Assembly (NCBI GenBank): GCA_028872015.1
Contig: JAGWLO010000008.1
Span: 1 to 64,000 of the forward strand
Origin: Burkholderiales bacterium
GTDB taxonomy: Bacteria > Pseudomonadota > Gammaproteobacteria > Burkholderiales > Burkholderiaceae_C
Direction of reading: 5' to 3'
DNA length: 64,000 nt
The notes under the pieces were generated by a model. It made no database searches. It worked only from the letters and a program-made list of their open reading frames with translations, and was not told the origin of the DNA. A program made the position numbers and the translations under genes. Positions within the stretch are counted from its first letter, which is position 1, and each line of letters begins with the position of its first letter. Below are positions 25,833-34,246 of the stretch, piece by piece.

Positions 25833-26929
25833 ACGCGCAGGGCCTGGACCGGCGCCTTCAGCGCAGCCTCCAGCCGCACCATCGCGTTGAGCATGCGGTC
25901 TTGCAGGTCCGCCCAATCCTGCTCCGGCGTCTTCCAGCCACCCGGCAGGTCCGCGCAAATGCGGCATCCGATGCGATTGGGCAGTTCCTGCCAGTCCAGC
26001 GGCCCCCCGAATGCCTGTTCGATCTCGCTCTTCCGATCGTGCAATGCGCGGAACGCCGCCTTGTTGCGCTGATCGCTCTCCTTGCCCATGCTGATGTAGC
26101 ACTCGACCCTGGCGCGGTCTTCGGTCAGCGATGCATTCAGCCCGAAGCCACTTCGGCCGATGCCCGCCGAAATCCAGTGATCGGAGGACGTGCTGCGGTT
26201 CGAGTACAGCGCCGTCTTACCCCGAGAACGATCGATGTACTGCGCCCAGAAGCGCCTGAAGATCTCTTGGCGGGCCGTGCGGACCTTCTTGATCTCCTGT
26301 GCCTGGGCGCGCACCTTGATCTCGTAGTCCGCCGCCTCAGGCAGCGGGATGATCTGCGCCGCATCGATCAGCAGTTCGTCGCCCATACGGTAGGGCTTGA
26401 GCCGCACGCAGGTCAGGTCGATCCCGTGCCGGTTCAGCCAGATCACCGAGGTCGTCAGCTCGGTCGAGAAGTCGGCCGACACCAAGACGATGCGCACCTC
26501 GTCGGTCAGCTCGGCTTCCTCGGCAGAGTCGAGCTCCAGAAACTCGAGGATCTCGCGCCGCGCCGCCACCTCGGCGTCAGCCGTCGCCAGCATCCTGGCA
26601 TACGCGGCAATGGCCTGGTCCAGCGTCATGCTGGAGACCATCGCGGCATACCGGATGGCCTGCAGCTCCATGTGGCCGCCGTCTTCGGTCCGCTTTATCT
26701 CGACCACCACCAGCCGAGCCTGCTTGTCCAGGCAGAGCAGGTCGATGCGGCGATTGCTCTCCTCCCAGTCCCCGAACTCCTCAGCGATGACCATCATGTC
26801 GTCGCTGATGACCGAGATGTCCGCCTTCAGCAATCGTTGCAGGTCCTTCCGCTCGAGAAGCCGCTCCTCGATGAACGAGGTCTGCTTGACCGGCTCCAGC
26901 CTGTCCTTCGTGACGCGGTACAAAGGCAT
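25829..26929 (-). CDS. PD-(D/E)XK nuclease-like protein with DUF4268 domain
   Basis: 366 residues. Residues about 55-95 carry a nuclease-type core: RRIDLLCLDKQARLVVVEIKR, with Asp63, Glu77 and Lys79 in the D...ExK arrangement, and MELQAIRY with Gln90. The C-terminal part (about 220-350) matches DUF4268 (RRFWAQYIDR, GLNASLTEDRARVECYI, WQELPNRIGCRI). Such proteins are common beside restriction-like helicases on islands and are thought to act on DNA; the exact role is unknown. The ATG at 26929 follows GGGAG about eight bases upstream. It overlaps the next gene by four bases and follows the helicase remnant by 13 bases, so they likely form one operon. Confidence 0.85.
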   Translation of the reverse strand: MPLYRVTKDRLEPVKQTSFIEERLLERKDLQRLLKADISVISDDMMVIAEEFGDWEESNRRIDLLCLDKQARLVVVEIKRTEDGGHMELQAIRYAAMVSSMTLDQAIAAYARMLATADAEVAARREILEFLELDSAEEAELTDEVRIVLVSADFSTELTTSVIWLNRHGIDLTCVRLKPYRMGDELLIDAAQIIPLPEAADYEIKVRAQAQEIKKVRTARQEIFRRFWAQYIDRSRGKTALYSNRSTSSDHWISAGIGRSGFGLNASLTEDRARVECYISMGKESDQRNKAAFRALHDRKSEIEQAFGGPLDWQELPNRIGCRICADLPGGWKTPEQDWADLQDRMLNAMVRLEAALKAPVQALRV

Positions 26930-26942
26930 GGCGGCGCTCCCT

Positions 26943-27776
26943 TCAAGCCTTACGCGCCGCCGGCACCACCTGGTAGCGCAGGAAGTCCGTCAGCCGCCTG
27001 GACTCCACGATCTCGTTGTGGGGCACCAGCAGGTATTTCCAAGGCTTCGAGCCGACGCTGGCCGCGTGGTCGGACGCATGCGCACACCAACGCGCTGCCG
27101 CGGCGGCCTTGGCCTGCACCTCCTGCGTGTTCACGTCGCCTCGGGCCTTGGTCTCCACCATGTAGATGGTCGTGTCGGACTCGGCCACGAAGTCGGGGAT
27201 GTACTCGGGCTGCTCGGTGCCCAGCTTGTAGTAGATCTGGAACTGCCCCTTCGCCGGCTTCAGCCACTTCAGTGCATCTCGCTCGAGGATGATCGCGAAG
27301 CGCCGCTCGGTGTCGGAATCGAACTTCTGCAGCGGGTAGGAGCAGATCACGATGTCGCTGCGCGCGGCGTCCGTGATCCGATCGAAGGGATTCGTTGTCC
27401 CGTCCTTCACGGCCTGACGGAACGGCTTTGCCTCCAGGATGACCGCCGGCAGGCCGAACTTGTCCGCCAGCTCCTGGTGCCACTGCTTTCGAAGGTTGGC
27501 CGGCGTGATGATCAGCAGCCGGCGCTTGCGCTCTGCCCAGCGCTGCGCGATGAGCAGCCCGGCCTCGATCGTCTTTCCCAGGCCCACCTCATCGGCCAGG
27601 ATGGCACCCTTGGACAATGGGTTGCTGGTGGCAAACAGTGCGGCGTCGATCTGATGTGGGTTCAGGTCGACCTGCGCATCCAGCAACGCGCCCGCCATCC
27701 GATCCATGGAATCGGCCGGCCCACGCAAGGTGAGCTTGTGAGCGAAGTAGGCGAGTTGCTGGGGGCTGTAGACCAT
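26943..27776 (-). pseudogene. Chimeric remnant: SNF2-helicase N-terminus fused to PD-ExK restriction C-terminus
   Basis: 277 residues in one open frame. Residues 1 to about 146 match the start of a SNF2-type helicase: MVYSPQQLAYFAHKLTLR, Walker A DEVGLGKT at 62-69, LLIITPANLRKQWHQEL, VICSY. From about 147 (PLQKFDSDTERRF) the sequence changes to the C-terminal end of a type III restriction-like helicase, ending with a PD-ExK nuclease core: YIPDF (Asp195) and VETK (Glu208, Lys210). Helicase motifs II to VI are absent. A deletion joining two neighbouring genes of about 900 residues each is the simplest cause. The ATPase part cannot work as a helicase; the nuclease part might survive. The frame is intact, so a working product is not excluded. 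Confidence 0.75.
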
Positions 27777-27805
27777 GTAGAACGTGAAGGTGACCGTGGG
27801 CTGGA

Positions 27806-29254
27806 CTATCCGCCACGCAGGAGATTGCGGGCAATGGTGTAGCAGTGAAGGGCCACCGGCAGGAACTCGATCGTCATGCCCTCCAGTTCGGCTTTCGTCG
27901 TCACCGTTCGGGTGGTGACAAGCGGCGCCCGCGCGAGGCGATGCCGGGCCGCGATCTCGCGCAGGCCGCGCAGCTCGTTCAGGACCTGCGGCGTGCGGTC
28001 AGACCACTTGATCTCCACGGCAAACCGCGGTTTCTGGGTGCGGGGGTCAAGCGACACGATGTCGACCTCCATGTCTTGCCGTCCGGCCTTCCAGCGTGCG
28101 TAGTGCAGCGATCGGCTGACGTCGGTGCTGTGCAGCCACTGGCTCCATACCGCCGTCTCGGCCAACTGGCCCATGGCGTCGTCTTCGGCGGAGACCATGC
28201 CGAACAGCGCTGCTCGGATCGATGGGTTGGTCAGGTACACCTTGAAGGTGCGGGCGCGCTGTAGGCGCAGCGCGTTGTCGTCGATGCGGTGGACGCGCCG
28301 GATGAGGTAGGCCGCCTCCAGGTACTCCAGGTAGTCGTTCAGCTTGGCCTTGGTGATGGCCGAGTGCTGGCTGAGCGCTTCCAGGCTAACTTCGTTGCCC
28401 GTGTTGAAGGCCAGCACGTTGAAGAAGCGGTTGAGCTCCTGGGTGTCGCCGATGCCATACAGGCTTGGCAGGTCCTTGAGCAGTACCTTGTCAACGATGT
28501 CCTGCCGCAGAAAGCGCGCCGGATTGGCGCGCACCACCGGGTTCATCACGGCCTCCGGGAAGCCGCCGTAGTTCAGGTAGTTGATGAACTCCGTGTTCAG
28601 CGTGTCGATGTCGTTCGTCAGGTACGTGGGCGCGCCAGTGGCGGACGGCTCGCTGTCTCGGATGAGCGCGTCTTCCTGCTGCGCGAAAAGCAGGTACTCA
28701 GCGAAGGTCAGGGGTGGCAGCACAAACTCTGTGAAGCGGCCTGCGCCCGACTCGCGGCTCTTCATGCGAAGTGCGGCAGCCGCCGAGCCGCTGGCCACGA
28801 AGCGGATGTGCGGGTAGCTGTCGACCAGGGACTTGAGGTGAACCTCCCAGTCCTTCAGGTACTGCACCTCGTCGAACAGCACCCAGAGAGGCTTGCCCGC
28901 CGGGTGCCGGTGCAGGTCGGTAAACATCTGCACCAGGCTTTCGAGCGAACGGCCCGAGTACAGGGGCGTGTCGATCGAGAGGAACAGCACCTGCGTGCCG
29001 GTGACGCCGTCTTGCAGCAGCCGGGCGATGAGGTGCTTGAGCATGACGGTCTTGCCGACTCGCCGTGGGCCGATCAGCACCACGGCCCGTCGGACCGCCG
29101 CCTCGCGCACCAGGCGCGAGAACTGCCTGAAGTAGGCCCGCCGCGGCCAGGACTCCTCTTCGGGGTCGATGCCGTGGCCCGCCTTCCACCAAGGGTTGTC
29201 CAGGGCCAGCCGTCGCTGGACCTCGTGGGGCGGAATCTGGAGGCTGGTTGCCAT
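27806..29254 (-). CDS. AAA ATPase with C-terminal DUF4143 nuclease-like domain
   Basis: 482 residues. The N-terminal ATPase has Walker A GPRRVGKT at 62-69 and Walker B LWVLFDEVQYL with Asp128 and Glu129. The central region is typical of this family (RESGAGRFTEFVLPPLTFAEYLLF, YLNYGGFPEAVM, LLKDLPSLYGI). A winged-helix segment follows (LEALSQHSAITKAKLNDYLEYLEAAYLI). The DUF4143 end carries a PD-(D/E)XK-like core: MEVDIVSLD then RFAVEIKWSD near 415. These ATPases are widespread on mobile DNA, and their function is poorly known; a role in nucleic-acid binding or defence is inferred. It heads the minus-strand run, with a 242-base AT-richer gap upstream. Confidence 0.85.
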   Translation of the reverse strand: MATSLQIPPHEVQRRLALDNPWWKAGHGIDPEEESWPRRAYFRQFSRLVREAAVRRAVVLIGPRRVGKTVMLKHLIARLLQDGVTGTQVLFLSIDTPLYSGRSLESLVQMFTDLHRHPAGKPLWVLFDEVQYLKDWEVHLKSLVDSYPHIRFVASGSAAAALRMKSRESGAGRFTEFVLPPLTFAEYLLFAQQEDALIRDSEPSATGAPTYLTNDIDTLNTEFINYLNYGGFPEAVMNPVVRANPARFLRQDIVDKVLLKDLPSLYGIGDTQELNRFFNVLAFNTGNEVSLEALSQHSAITKAKLNDYLEYLEAAYLIRRVHRIDDNALRLQRARTFKVYLTNPSIRAALFGMVSAEDDAMGQLAETAVWSQWLHSTDVSRSLHYARWKAGRQDMEVDIVSLDPRTQKPRFAVEIKWSDRTPQVLNELRGLREIAARHRLARAPLVTTRTVTTKAELEGMTIEFLPVALHCYTIARNLLRGG

Positions 29255-29291
29255 TGGCGTCGCGGACCAGGGCTAAGTTGTCAAGTTAAGC

Positions 29292-29441
29292 ATTGTATTC
29301 GTAGCTTAGTGCTACCGGTGGCGCTTTTCGATGTCGGGACAAGGACTTAGCTTGTCTCTGAACCGGTGCTCAGCCCCGCCCGGCCAGAGCTTGCTACATG
29401 CCAAGCGTAGAAACGTCGCTTTGGCGGGCGCTTCTACGCTT
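29292..29441 (-). promoter_or_regulatory. Candidate regulatory region upstream of the AAA/DUF4143 gene
   Basis: The 242-base gap 29255-29496 is AT-richer than its surroundings. It holds a minus-strand TACAAT (-10-like) at 29292-29297, a short palindrome GTAGC-N5-GCTAC at 29301-29315, and a perfect 10-bp inverted repeat AAGCGTAGAA/TTCTACGCTT at 29403-29412 and 29432-29441. No good -35 box was found. The repeat has no T-tract, so an operator is more likely than a terminator. Confidence 0.35.
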
Positions 29442-29496
29442 CAGATGCAGTAGGAGCGCGCGTACCGAGGGCGTCGAGCCCCCAGGCTAAACCGTC

Positions 29497-30018
29497 TCAG
29501 GGCTTGAACAAGAACGTCGAAGCCGCGTGCTTGGACAGCAGGTCGAAGATCGACAACGTCTTCACGCCAAGCACGGCCGCGGCATTGGGCAGCGGCACCC
29601 GGCGCTTCGCGTTGGCATCCGCCTTTTCCTGGGTGACGACGGTGCACTTGTGCACCTTCGCGACCGCGACGATGAAGGGGTCGGCGTTCTTGCTTGCGGC
29701 GAACTCGCTAATGGCTGCCGGCGAGTAGCGCCCGCCATTCGAAGCCCACTGCATGAGCGTGCCGTATTGGCGCATCACGGCGGCATCGGCGGCGTCCGGC
29801 AGAAAGAAGCCCGCGGGCTGCTGCTCGGCCCATGTCCTTGCCGGGTCGCCTTTCCGGCCGGCGACCAGCTCCGAGCGAACTTTGTCAACGCTGAACACCA
29901 GGCCTGCCGCGTGTGCTGCCACCAGCCAATGCCAGAACCCGCCGCAGAACTCGAAGCGGTAGTGCAGATTCTTCGCTTGCACGAAGACGTTGGCGTCGAT
30001 GAGGTAGCTGTCAGTCAC
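29497..30018 (-). CDS. PIN-like DUF4411 toxin
   Basis: 173 residues. The N-terminus SYLIDANVF places Asp8 as the first acidic residue of a PIN-type RNase site; further acidic residues come in VDKVRSEL, KNADPFIVAVA and the NAKRR-containing tail. This matches the DUF4411 group of PIN-like proteins. The start overlaps the end of the ImmA/IrrE-type gene by eight bases (30011-30018). The pairing of a COG2856 (XRE plus ImmA/IrrE peptidase) gene with a DUF4411 gene is a known predicted toxin-antitoxin arrangement. The product would cleave RNA when free of its partner. Regulation is probably by the XRE partner at an upstream site. Confidence 0.85.
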   Translation of the reverse strand: MTDSYLIDANVFVQAKNLHYRFEFCGGFWHWLVAAHAAGLVFSVDKVRSELVAGRKGDPARTWAEQQPAGFFLPDAADAAVMRQYGTLMQWASNGGRYSPAAISEFAASKNADPFIVAVAKVHKCTVVTQEKADANAKRRVPLPNAAAVLGVKTLSIFDLLSKHAASTFLFKP

Positions 30019-31135
30019 GGTCAGCCAGCCTCTTGCCGAGTTCCATCACCGTCTCGGGCCGGACGGCCAGCAGGCCTGCCGCTTCCCGCAGCAGCGTCTC
30101 GCCCGAAAGCGCACTTCGCACCAGCGCCAAGGTGAGGCGCTTACTGTTGCGGGCCGGAATGGTCCGGTACGCGCTGCCGCCACCCCCTTCGCGAGCTGGC
30201 TGATGCGTTACCGACGCGATGGCCTCGTAGGCGTCCGCGTCAATGAGGTCGAAGTCCAGGGCGCGACGGGCGATCACGAGCTTGGAAACGCGGAACAGCC
30301 GCGCGATCCGGCCGAGATCGGCCTGCACCCGCCATTGCGCAAGAAATTCCTGCTTCGGCACCAGCACTTCGGCCGCCACCTGGTTGCAAACGCGCTCGAC
30401 GCCTTTGGCCGCCCGCGTGGCCAGATCGGAAACGCCACTCTCGCCCAGCCACACGTGAGCCAGCTCGTGTACCAGCGTAAAGACACTGGCCACGACGGCG
30501 TCGCGCCCGTTGATGAAGACCACCGGCGCCAGCGAATCGACGATGGCGAAGCCGCGGAACTCCTTCACCGACAAGGGGCGGCGGGTGTTCGACTTCACGA
30601 TGCCGCTCTTCATCACAAGCACGCCTGCGGCCTCGGCGCGGTCGGCCACGGCGGTGAAGTACTCGTCCGTAGAGCGGGCCGTTGCGCGCACCTGGGGCGT
30701 GAGGCCCAGTACCTCGGTTATGTCGCGCGCGATGGTGTCGTGCTTGCGCGAGGCCGCGTCGTTGAATCGGCCGACGAACGGCAAGGGTGTGGCCCCCAGT
30801 TCGATCAGCCGGTCGCGGTACCACTGCTGCTTGCGCGAGACGTCGTCCCAGACCTCGAGGAAGTCCCGGCTCAGCGGCGCGGGGTCGAGCGTCTGGCGCA
30901 GGTCCGGGATCTGAGGGCGCTGGATGGTGGGTGGCGCAGGCAGGAAGAGTAGCCCGAAGGGCACCCCGGTGAGCTTCGCCAGCTTCTCGGCCTGCGGTGG
31001 CGTCAGTTCACCACGGACGACCCGTTCGCGGTCTCCCTCGCGCTTCACCATGGCGCGCGCCAGCGACTCCAGGCTTTCGCCAGCCTGGTCTGCCGCCCAG
31101 CGCAGCACGTCTGGGGAAAGGGAGAGGGCCTCCAT
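30011..31135 (-). CDS. XRE-like HTH and ImmA/IrrE metallopeptidase (COG2856), predicted antitoxin
   Basis: 374 residues. Residues about 8-60 form an XRE-like helix-turn-helix (LRWAADQAGESLESLARAM, LTPPQAEKLAKLTGVPFGLLFL). The middle contains the zinc metallopeptidase motif HELAH at 223-227, followed by the family's FNQ-like segment (VERVCNQVAAEVLVPKQEFL near 250-265). A further helical C-terminal region ends at the stop. It is the upstream partner of the DUF4411 toxin and overlaps it by eight bases. ImmA/IrrE proteins can also cleave phage-type repressors, so a regulator role on the island is a second possibility. Confidence 0.87.
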   Translation of the reverse strand: MEALSLSPDVLRWAADQAGESLESLARAMVKREGDRERVVRGELTPPQAEKLAKLTGVPFGLLFLPAPPTIQRPQIPDLRQTLDPAPLSRDFLEVWDDVSRKQQWYRDRLIELGATPLPFVGRFNDAASRKHDTIARDITEVLGLTPQVRATARSTDEYFTAVADRAEAAGVLVMKSGIVKSNTRRPLSVKEFRGFAIVDSLAPVVFINGRDAVVASVFTLVHELAHVWLGESGVSDLATRAAKGVERVCNQVAAEVLVPKQEFLAQWRVQADLGRIARLFRVSKLVIARRALDFDLIDADAYEAIASVTHQPAREGGGGSAYRTIPARNSKRLTLALVRSALSGETLLREAAGLLAVRPETVMELGKRLADRD

Positions 31136-31243
31136 GAACGGCAGTCTATCGAACGGGCCCGGTGTCGACGCATCGGACCGGATTACAGGCCGTCACGCTG
31201 GTCGCGTGCCGGTAAGCTGCGACGGACGCTCGTGCCCGGCCCG

Positions 31244-31783
31244 CTACTTCACGCGCCGCAGTGTCGGCCAATTGGGTGTCGGCGCCGGCGCCGCCGCTGC
31301 CTGCCGTACTGCCTCGATCAGCGCGCGGTCAGTCGCACGTTTGGCGAGGCGCCGCACCAGCCACCGCATCGAAACCGCCCCGGGCGCACCGATCAACGTG
31401 GCCGCGACCACGGCAAGAGGGACCACACCGCCGACCACCGCAAACGCCGCGATCCCGCCCACCACGGCCAGCACCGCGGCCATCACCTCGCACCGCCGCC
31501 ACAGCAGCGGCGGGTCGCTGCGCAGGTAGTTCACCGACTCGCCAGTCTGCAGGTTGTGCAGCGCCACCAGCTCGCGGCCCATCAGCAGCGCCAGCACGCG
31601 GTGGCCGCGCCGTGCAGGCATCACTGTGGTGTGGACGAGAAACTTGAACTCCGGGCCCTGGTCGGCGGTGATCCAAAGCTCGCGGCGTTCGCGGGCAGGA
31701 TATTGCTCGCACCAGCGACGCGGCACGTTGATGAAGCGCTGGACCTCGGCCACCTGGCCGCAGACCCATCGGAAGTCGCGCAT
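31244..31783 (-). CDS. Hypothetical membrane protein
   Basis: 179 residues, family not recognised. The ATG at 31783 has GAGGAG eight bases upstream, a strong site. Residues 1-90 are soluble (FRWVCGQVAEVQRFINVPRR, a basic WCEQYPARERRELW segment). Residues about 95-138 form two adjacent membrane helices (VMAAVLAVVGGIAAFAVVGG, VVPLAVVAATLIGAPG). The last 35 residues are basic and Ala/Pro-rich. It stands alone between the toxin-antitoxin pair and the long untranslated stretch at 31784-33010. Its role on the island is unknown. Confidence 0.75.
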   Translation of the reverse strand: MRDFRWVCGQVAEVQRFINVPRRWCEQYPARERRELWITADQGPEFKFLVHTTVMPARRGHRVLALLMGRELVALHNLQTGESVNYLRSDPPLLWRRCEVMAAVLAVVGGIAAFAVVGGVVPLAVVAATLIGAPGAVSMRWLVRRLAKRATDRALIEAVRQAAAAPAPTPNWPTLRRVK

Positions 31784-33010
31784 GGCGGGCTCCTCGTGTT
31801 GGACGGGTCACGGTGGCATGGCGAAGGGCTGCATCAACCCCATCAGGCCAGGGCCGGAATCGGGTCCGCGCGGCTGTTGTGACACCCGAAGTTCACTCGG
31901 GTGATCGCCGGCAGTCACTCGGATGACACCGATTCGGCGTTTTCGGGGCAGTTTTCTGCAGTAACAGCCGGGTGTCACTGCAGTCGAACTTCGTGGGGTC
32001 GAACAGGTCTGAATTTGGCGGTCCGAACGCAGGCTCGGTGAGCCGCCGTGACCAGTTCATCCGAACCAGAGGCCAAGCCCCCGCATGTCAACCCCTGGCG
32101 TCGCACCGTCGCCGACGCCGAGCTGGACATAGAGCCGCCTCACCTGGCACATCAACGCCCACGCAAGCGCACGCTTTCGGCGGCGCTTGGTGATGGCAGT
32201 GCCCGCAGGGCCGTTGACGCTGCCGACGCGCCCGGTGTCCACTGCAGGCTCCCGAAGGGCTCCTGGCCCTTGCTCATCGCGAGCGAACAGGCGTCGCAGT
32301 CGTTACCTGCCCTTGAAGCCCTGGTCCTTGAACCGGGCGTGCCGCAGGCCCTGAGCCTGCGGTCCCGAGGAAACCATTCGCGGAGCTGATGTCCGCGGCC
32401 TGCCGGCGTCGATCGCCGGGCGCTCCTGAAGCGCGCCGCTGACTGAGCCATGGGGCGCTGACACCTGATGCCTTGCGCCCGTGCCCGCCATCCATTCGAG
32501 CTTCTGCCGTGCCTTGGGGTTTTGCCCTTGGGCCGGCGCAGTGCCTGGTCGCCCTGGCCCCGTTGGGGGTCGCGGCCGGCGCTGGTTGCTCGTGCCCCTG
32601 ACTCCGCCCCGGCATTTCGGTAAGGGGTGGCTCCAGCAGGTGGATGGTGACGCGAAAGCTATAGACCTGATCCATCGCAGCCAGCCAGGCCCGACCTGGC
32701 TGACGGCAGCGCCATGCCCCTGGAGGCTGGCGTTGCCACCCGCTCGCGCGTCGCGGAAACCCGTGCGTGGGCCGGATCAACCCCGTTCCCATTTTGAAGA
32801 CCGACCGAGCTGGCGCCGTCGCCTGAACAGGCGGCGGCGCCGGCGAACCCGGAGTAGGCGCAGCAGGCCGGGGCCTGCCTGCCGCGCGACATCACCAGGC
32901 CATGCCAGGCCGGCGCGACGGAATCCGCGCCGGCCGGCTGCACTGCGATTCCACCTTCAACCCGGTGCGCGCCTTTCGGGAGGGCGCGGGCCACTGTTCA
33001 CGGAGGGCGT
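31784..33010. other. 1.2-kb stretch without a convincing gene
   Basis: All open frames here are short, lack good ribosome sites and have composition unlike the neighbours. The stretch holds a perfect 10-bp inverted pair GTGACACCCG/CGGGTGTCAC (31879-31888, 31969-31978) with related half-sites between, a perfect 8-bp hairpin CCGCAGGC/GCCTGCGG (32342-32349, 32355-32362), and a strong GGAGG site at 33002-33006 for the recombinase gene. It could hold recombination sites for that enzyme, a non-coding RNA, or gene debris. Confidence 0.55.
31879..31978. repeat. Inverted-repeat cluster upstream of the second recombinase
   Basis: GTGACACCCG at 31879-31888 and its exact reverse complement at 31969-31978 flank two CACTCGG[G/A]TGA units at 31894-31904 and 31917-31927. 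The first of these also pairs with the outer repeat (ACCCGA 31884-31889 with TCGGGT 31897-31902). This looks like a multi-site protein-binding region. Confidence 0.45.
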
Positions 33011-34207
33011 ATGCCTTCGCAACCCAACCGTCTGTTGATCCCTTCTTTCCCTTCATCCACCCCCCGCCCGCTGCCTCTGGGCGGCAAGGCCACGCCGAAG
33101 GCGCTGCGTCCGCGCGAGTGGACCGGCTTGTCCAACGACGAGATCCTGTCGCGCTTCGTGCCCGGCAAGGCCAGCCCGCACACCGTGCTTGAGGTGCTGC
33201 TGAAGCTGCACAACATGGAGCACACAGCGCGCGCCAAGAGCGTGTCGTTCAAGACGCGGTACGAGCGGGCCAACTTCCTGCGCCATTTCTTCCGCGAGCT
33301 GGAAGGTCGTGGCGGCTTCAAGAAGGCGCCCGACCCGCGCAACCTGGGCCAGCGCCACATCCAGGCCGCCGTTGACCTGTGGCGCAAGGACGGGCTGAAG
33401 CCGTCCACGATCCAGACCTACCTCAGCTTCCTGCGCGGCCTGGCCGGCTGGCTGGGCAAGCCGGGCTTCATCCGGCGGCCGGCGTATTACGGGCTCGAGC
33501 TGGCCGAGTACCAGCGCAGCGGCATCAACGAGCGCGACAAGAGCTGGTCGGCGCAGGGCGTGGATGTCGATGGCCTGATCGACAAGGTGGCCGCCTTCGA
33601 CCCCTACGTGGGCGGCATGCTGCGGCTGATCCGCGCCTTCGGCCTGCGCAAGCGCGAGGCGATCATGTTCCGGCCCAACGAGTGCGTGGTGAACTTCGCC
33701 GACACCGGGCTGCCGCTGGCACAGAAGCAGGGCGAGGAGTACGTGTGGATCCGCCAGGGCGCCAAGGGCGGCCGGCCGCGCTTCGTGCCGATGAACACAC
33801 CACGCCGCCGGCAGGCCGTGGCCAGCGCGCAGCGGATTGCCTTCTGGGACAGCCATGCCCACACGGGCGACCCTGACCGCGACCTGAAGCAGAACATGGT
33901 CCGCTTCGGCTACGTGCTTCGGAAGTTCGGCATCACGTCGCGCGGCCTGGGCATCACGGCCCACGGCCTGAGGCACGAGGCGCTGATCGAGGAGTACATC
34001 GCCATCACCGGCCAGGAGCCGCCGCTGCGCGGCGGTGGGGAAGGGCTGACGCGGGAGCAGGAGGATGCGGCGCGGTTGGCGGTGAGCCGTCTGGCGGGCC
34101 ACAACCGGGGGAGGGCGTCGGCAGCCTATCTGGGCGCCGTGCTGCACAAGAAGAACGGCGGGCAGAAGGGCGGCGGCAGCGCGGCGGATGCCGACCCTGC
34201 GGCCTGA
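33011..34207 (+). CDS. Second tyrosine recombinase (integrase-domain protein)
   Basis: 398 residues. The N-terminal half has a SAM-like core-binding region (TRYERANFLRHFFRELEGR, PSTIQTYLSFLRGLAGWL). The C-terminal catalytic domain keeps a full residue set: Arg213 in GLRKRE, His318 and Arg321 in AHGLRHE, His364 in LAGHNR, and Tyr373 in SAAYLGAV. An active DNA strand exchange enzyme is therefore likely. It is not related closely to the P4-type integrase at 39885 and is the only island gene on the plus strand. The ATG at 33011 follows GGAGG at 33002-33006. It converges on the NERD gene. Its target site is unknown; the 1.2-kb repeat-bearing stretch upstream is the first place to look. Confidence 0.85.
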   Translation: MPSQPNRLLIPSFPSSTPRPLPLGGKATPKALRPREWTGLSNDEILSRFVPGKASPHTVLEVLLKLHNMEHTARAKSVSFKTRYERANFLRHFFRELEGRGGFKKAPDPRNLGQRHIQAAVDLWRKDGLKPSTIQTYLSFLRGLAGWLGKPGFIRRPAYYGLELAEYQRSGINERDKSWSAQGVDVDGLIDKVAAFDPYVGGMLRLIRAFGLRKREAIMFRPNECVVNFADTGLPLAQKQGEEYVWIRQGAKGGRPRFVPMNTPRRRQAVASAQRIAFWDSHAHTGDPDRDLKQNMVRFGYVLRKFGITSRGLGITAHGLRHEALIEEYIAITGQEPPLRGGGEGLTREQEDAARLAVSRLAGHNRGRASAAYLGAVLHKKNGGQKGGGSAADADPAA

Positions 34208-34246
34208 TGCAGCACAGCGGCCGGTGACTGGGCCGGTCGCTGGCCT

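Noticed and set aside
29403-29441. Inverted repeat as a terminator for the DUF4411 gene
   Set aside because: The 19-base loop is large and no T-tract follows on the minus strand; an operator is more likely.
31879-31978. Inverted pair GTGACACCCG as ends of an insertion sequence
   Set aside because: The repeats enclose only 80 bases, with no transposase gene and no target duplication seen around them.
32048-32389. Possible 113-residue gene in the 1.2-kb gap
   Set aside because: GTG start without a ribosome site, no recognisable family, and composition not clearly coding. It could be tested by homology search.
32274-32792. Possible 172-residue minus-strand gene in the same gap
   Set aside because: No ribosome site, biased Gly/Arg/Pro composition, and it overlaps the hairpin at 32342-32362.
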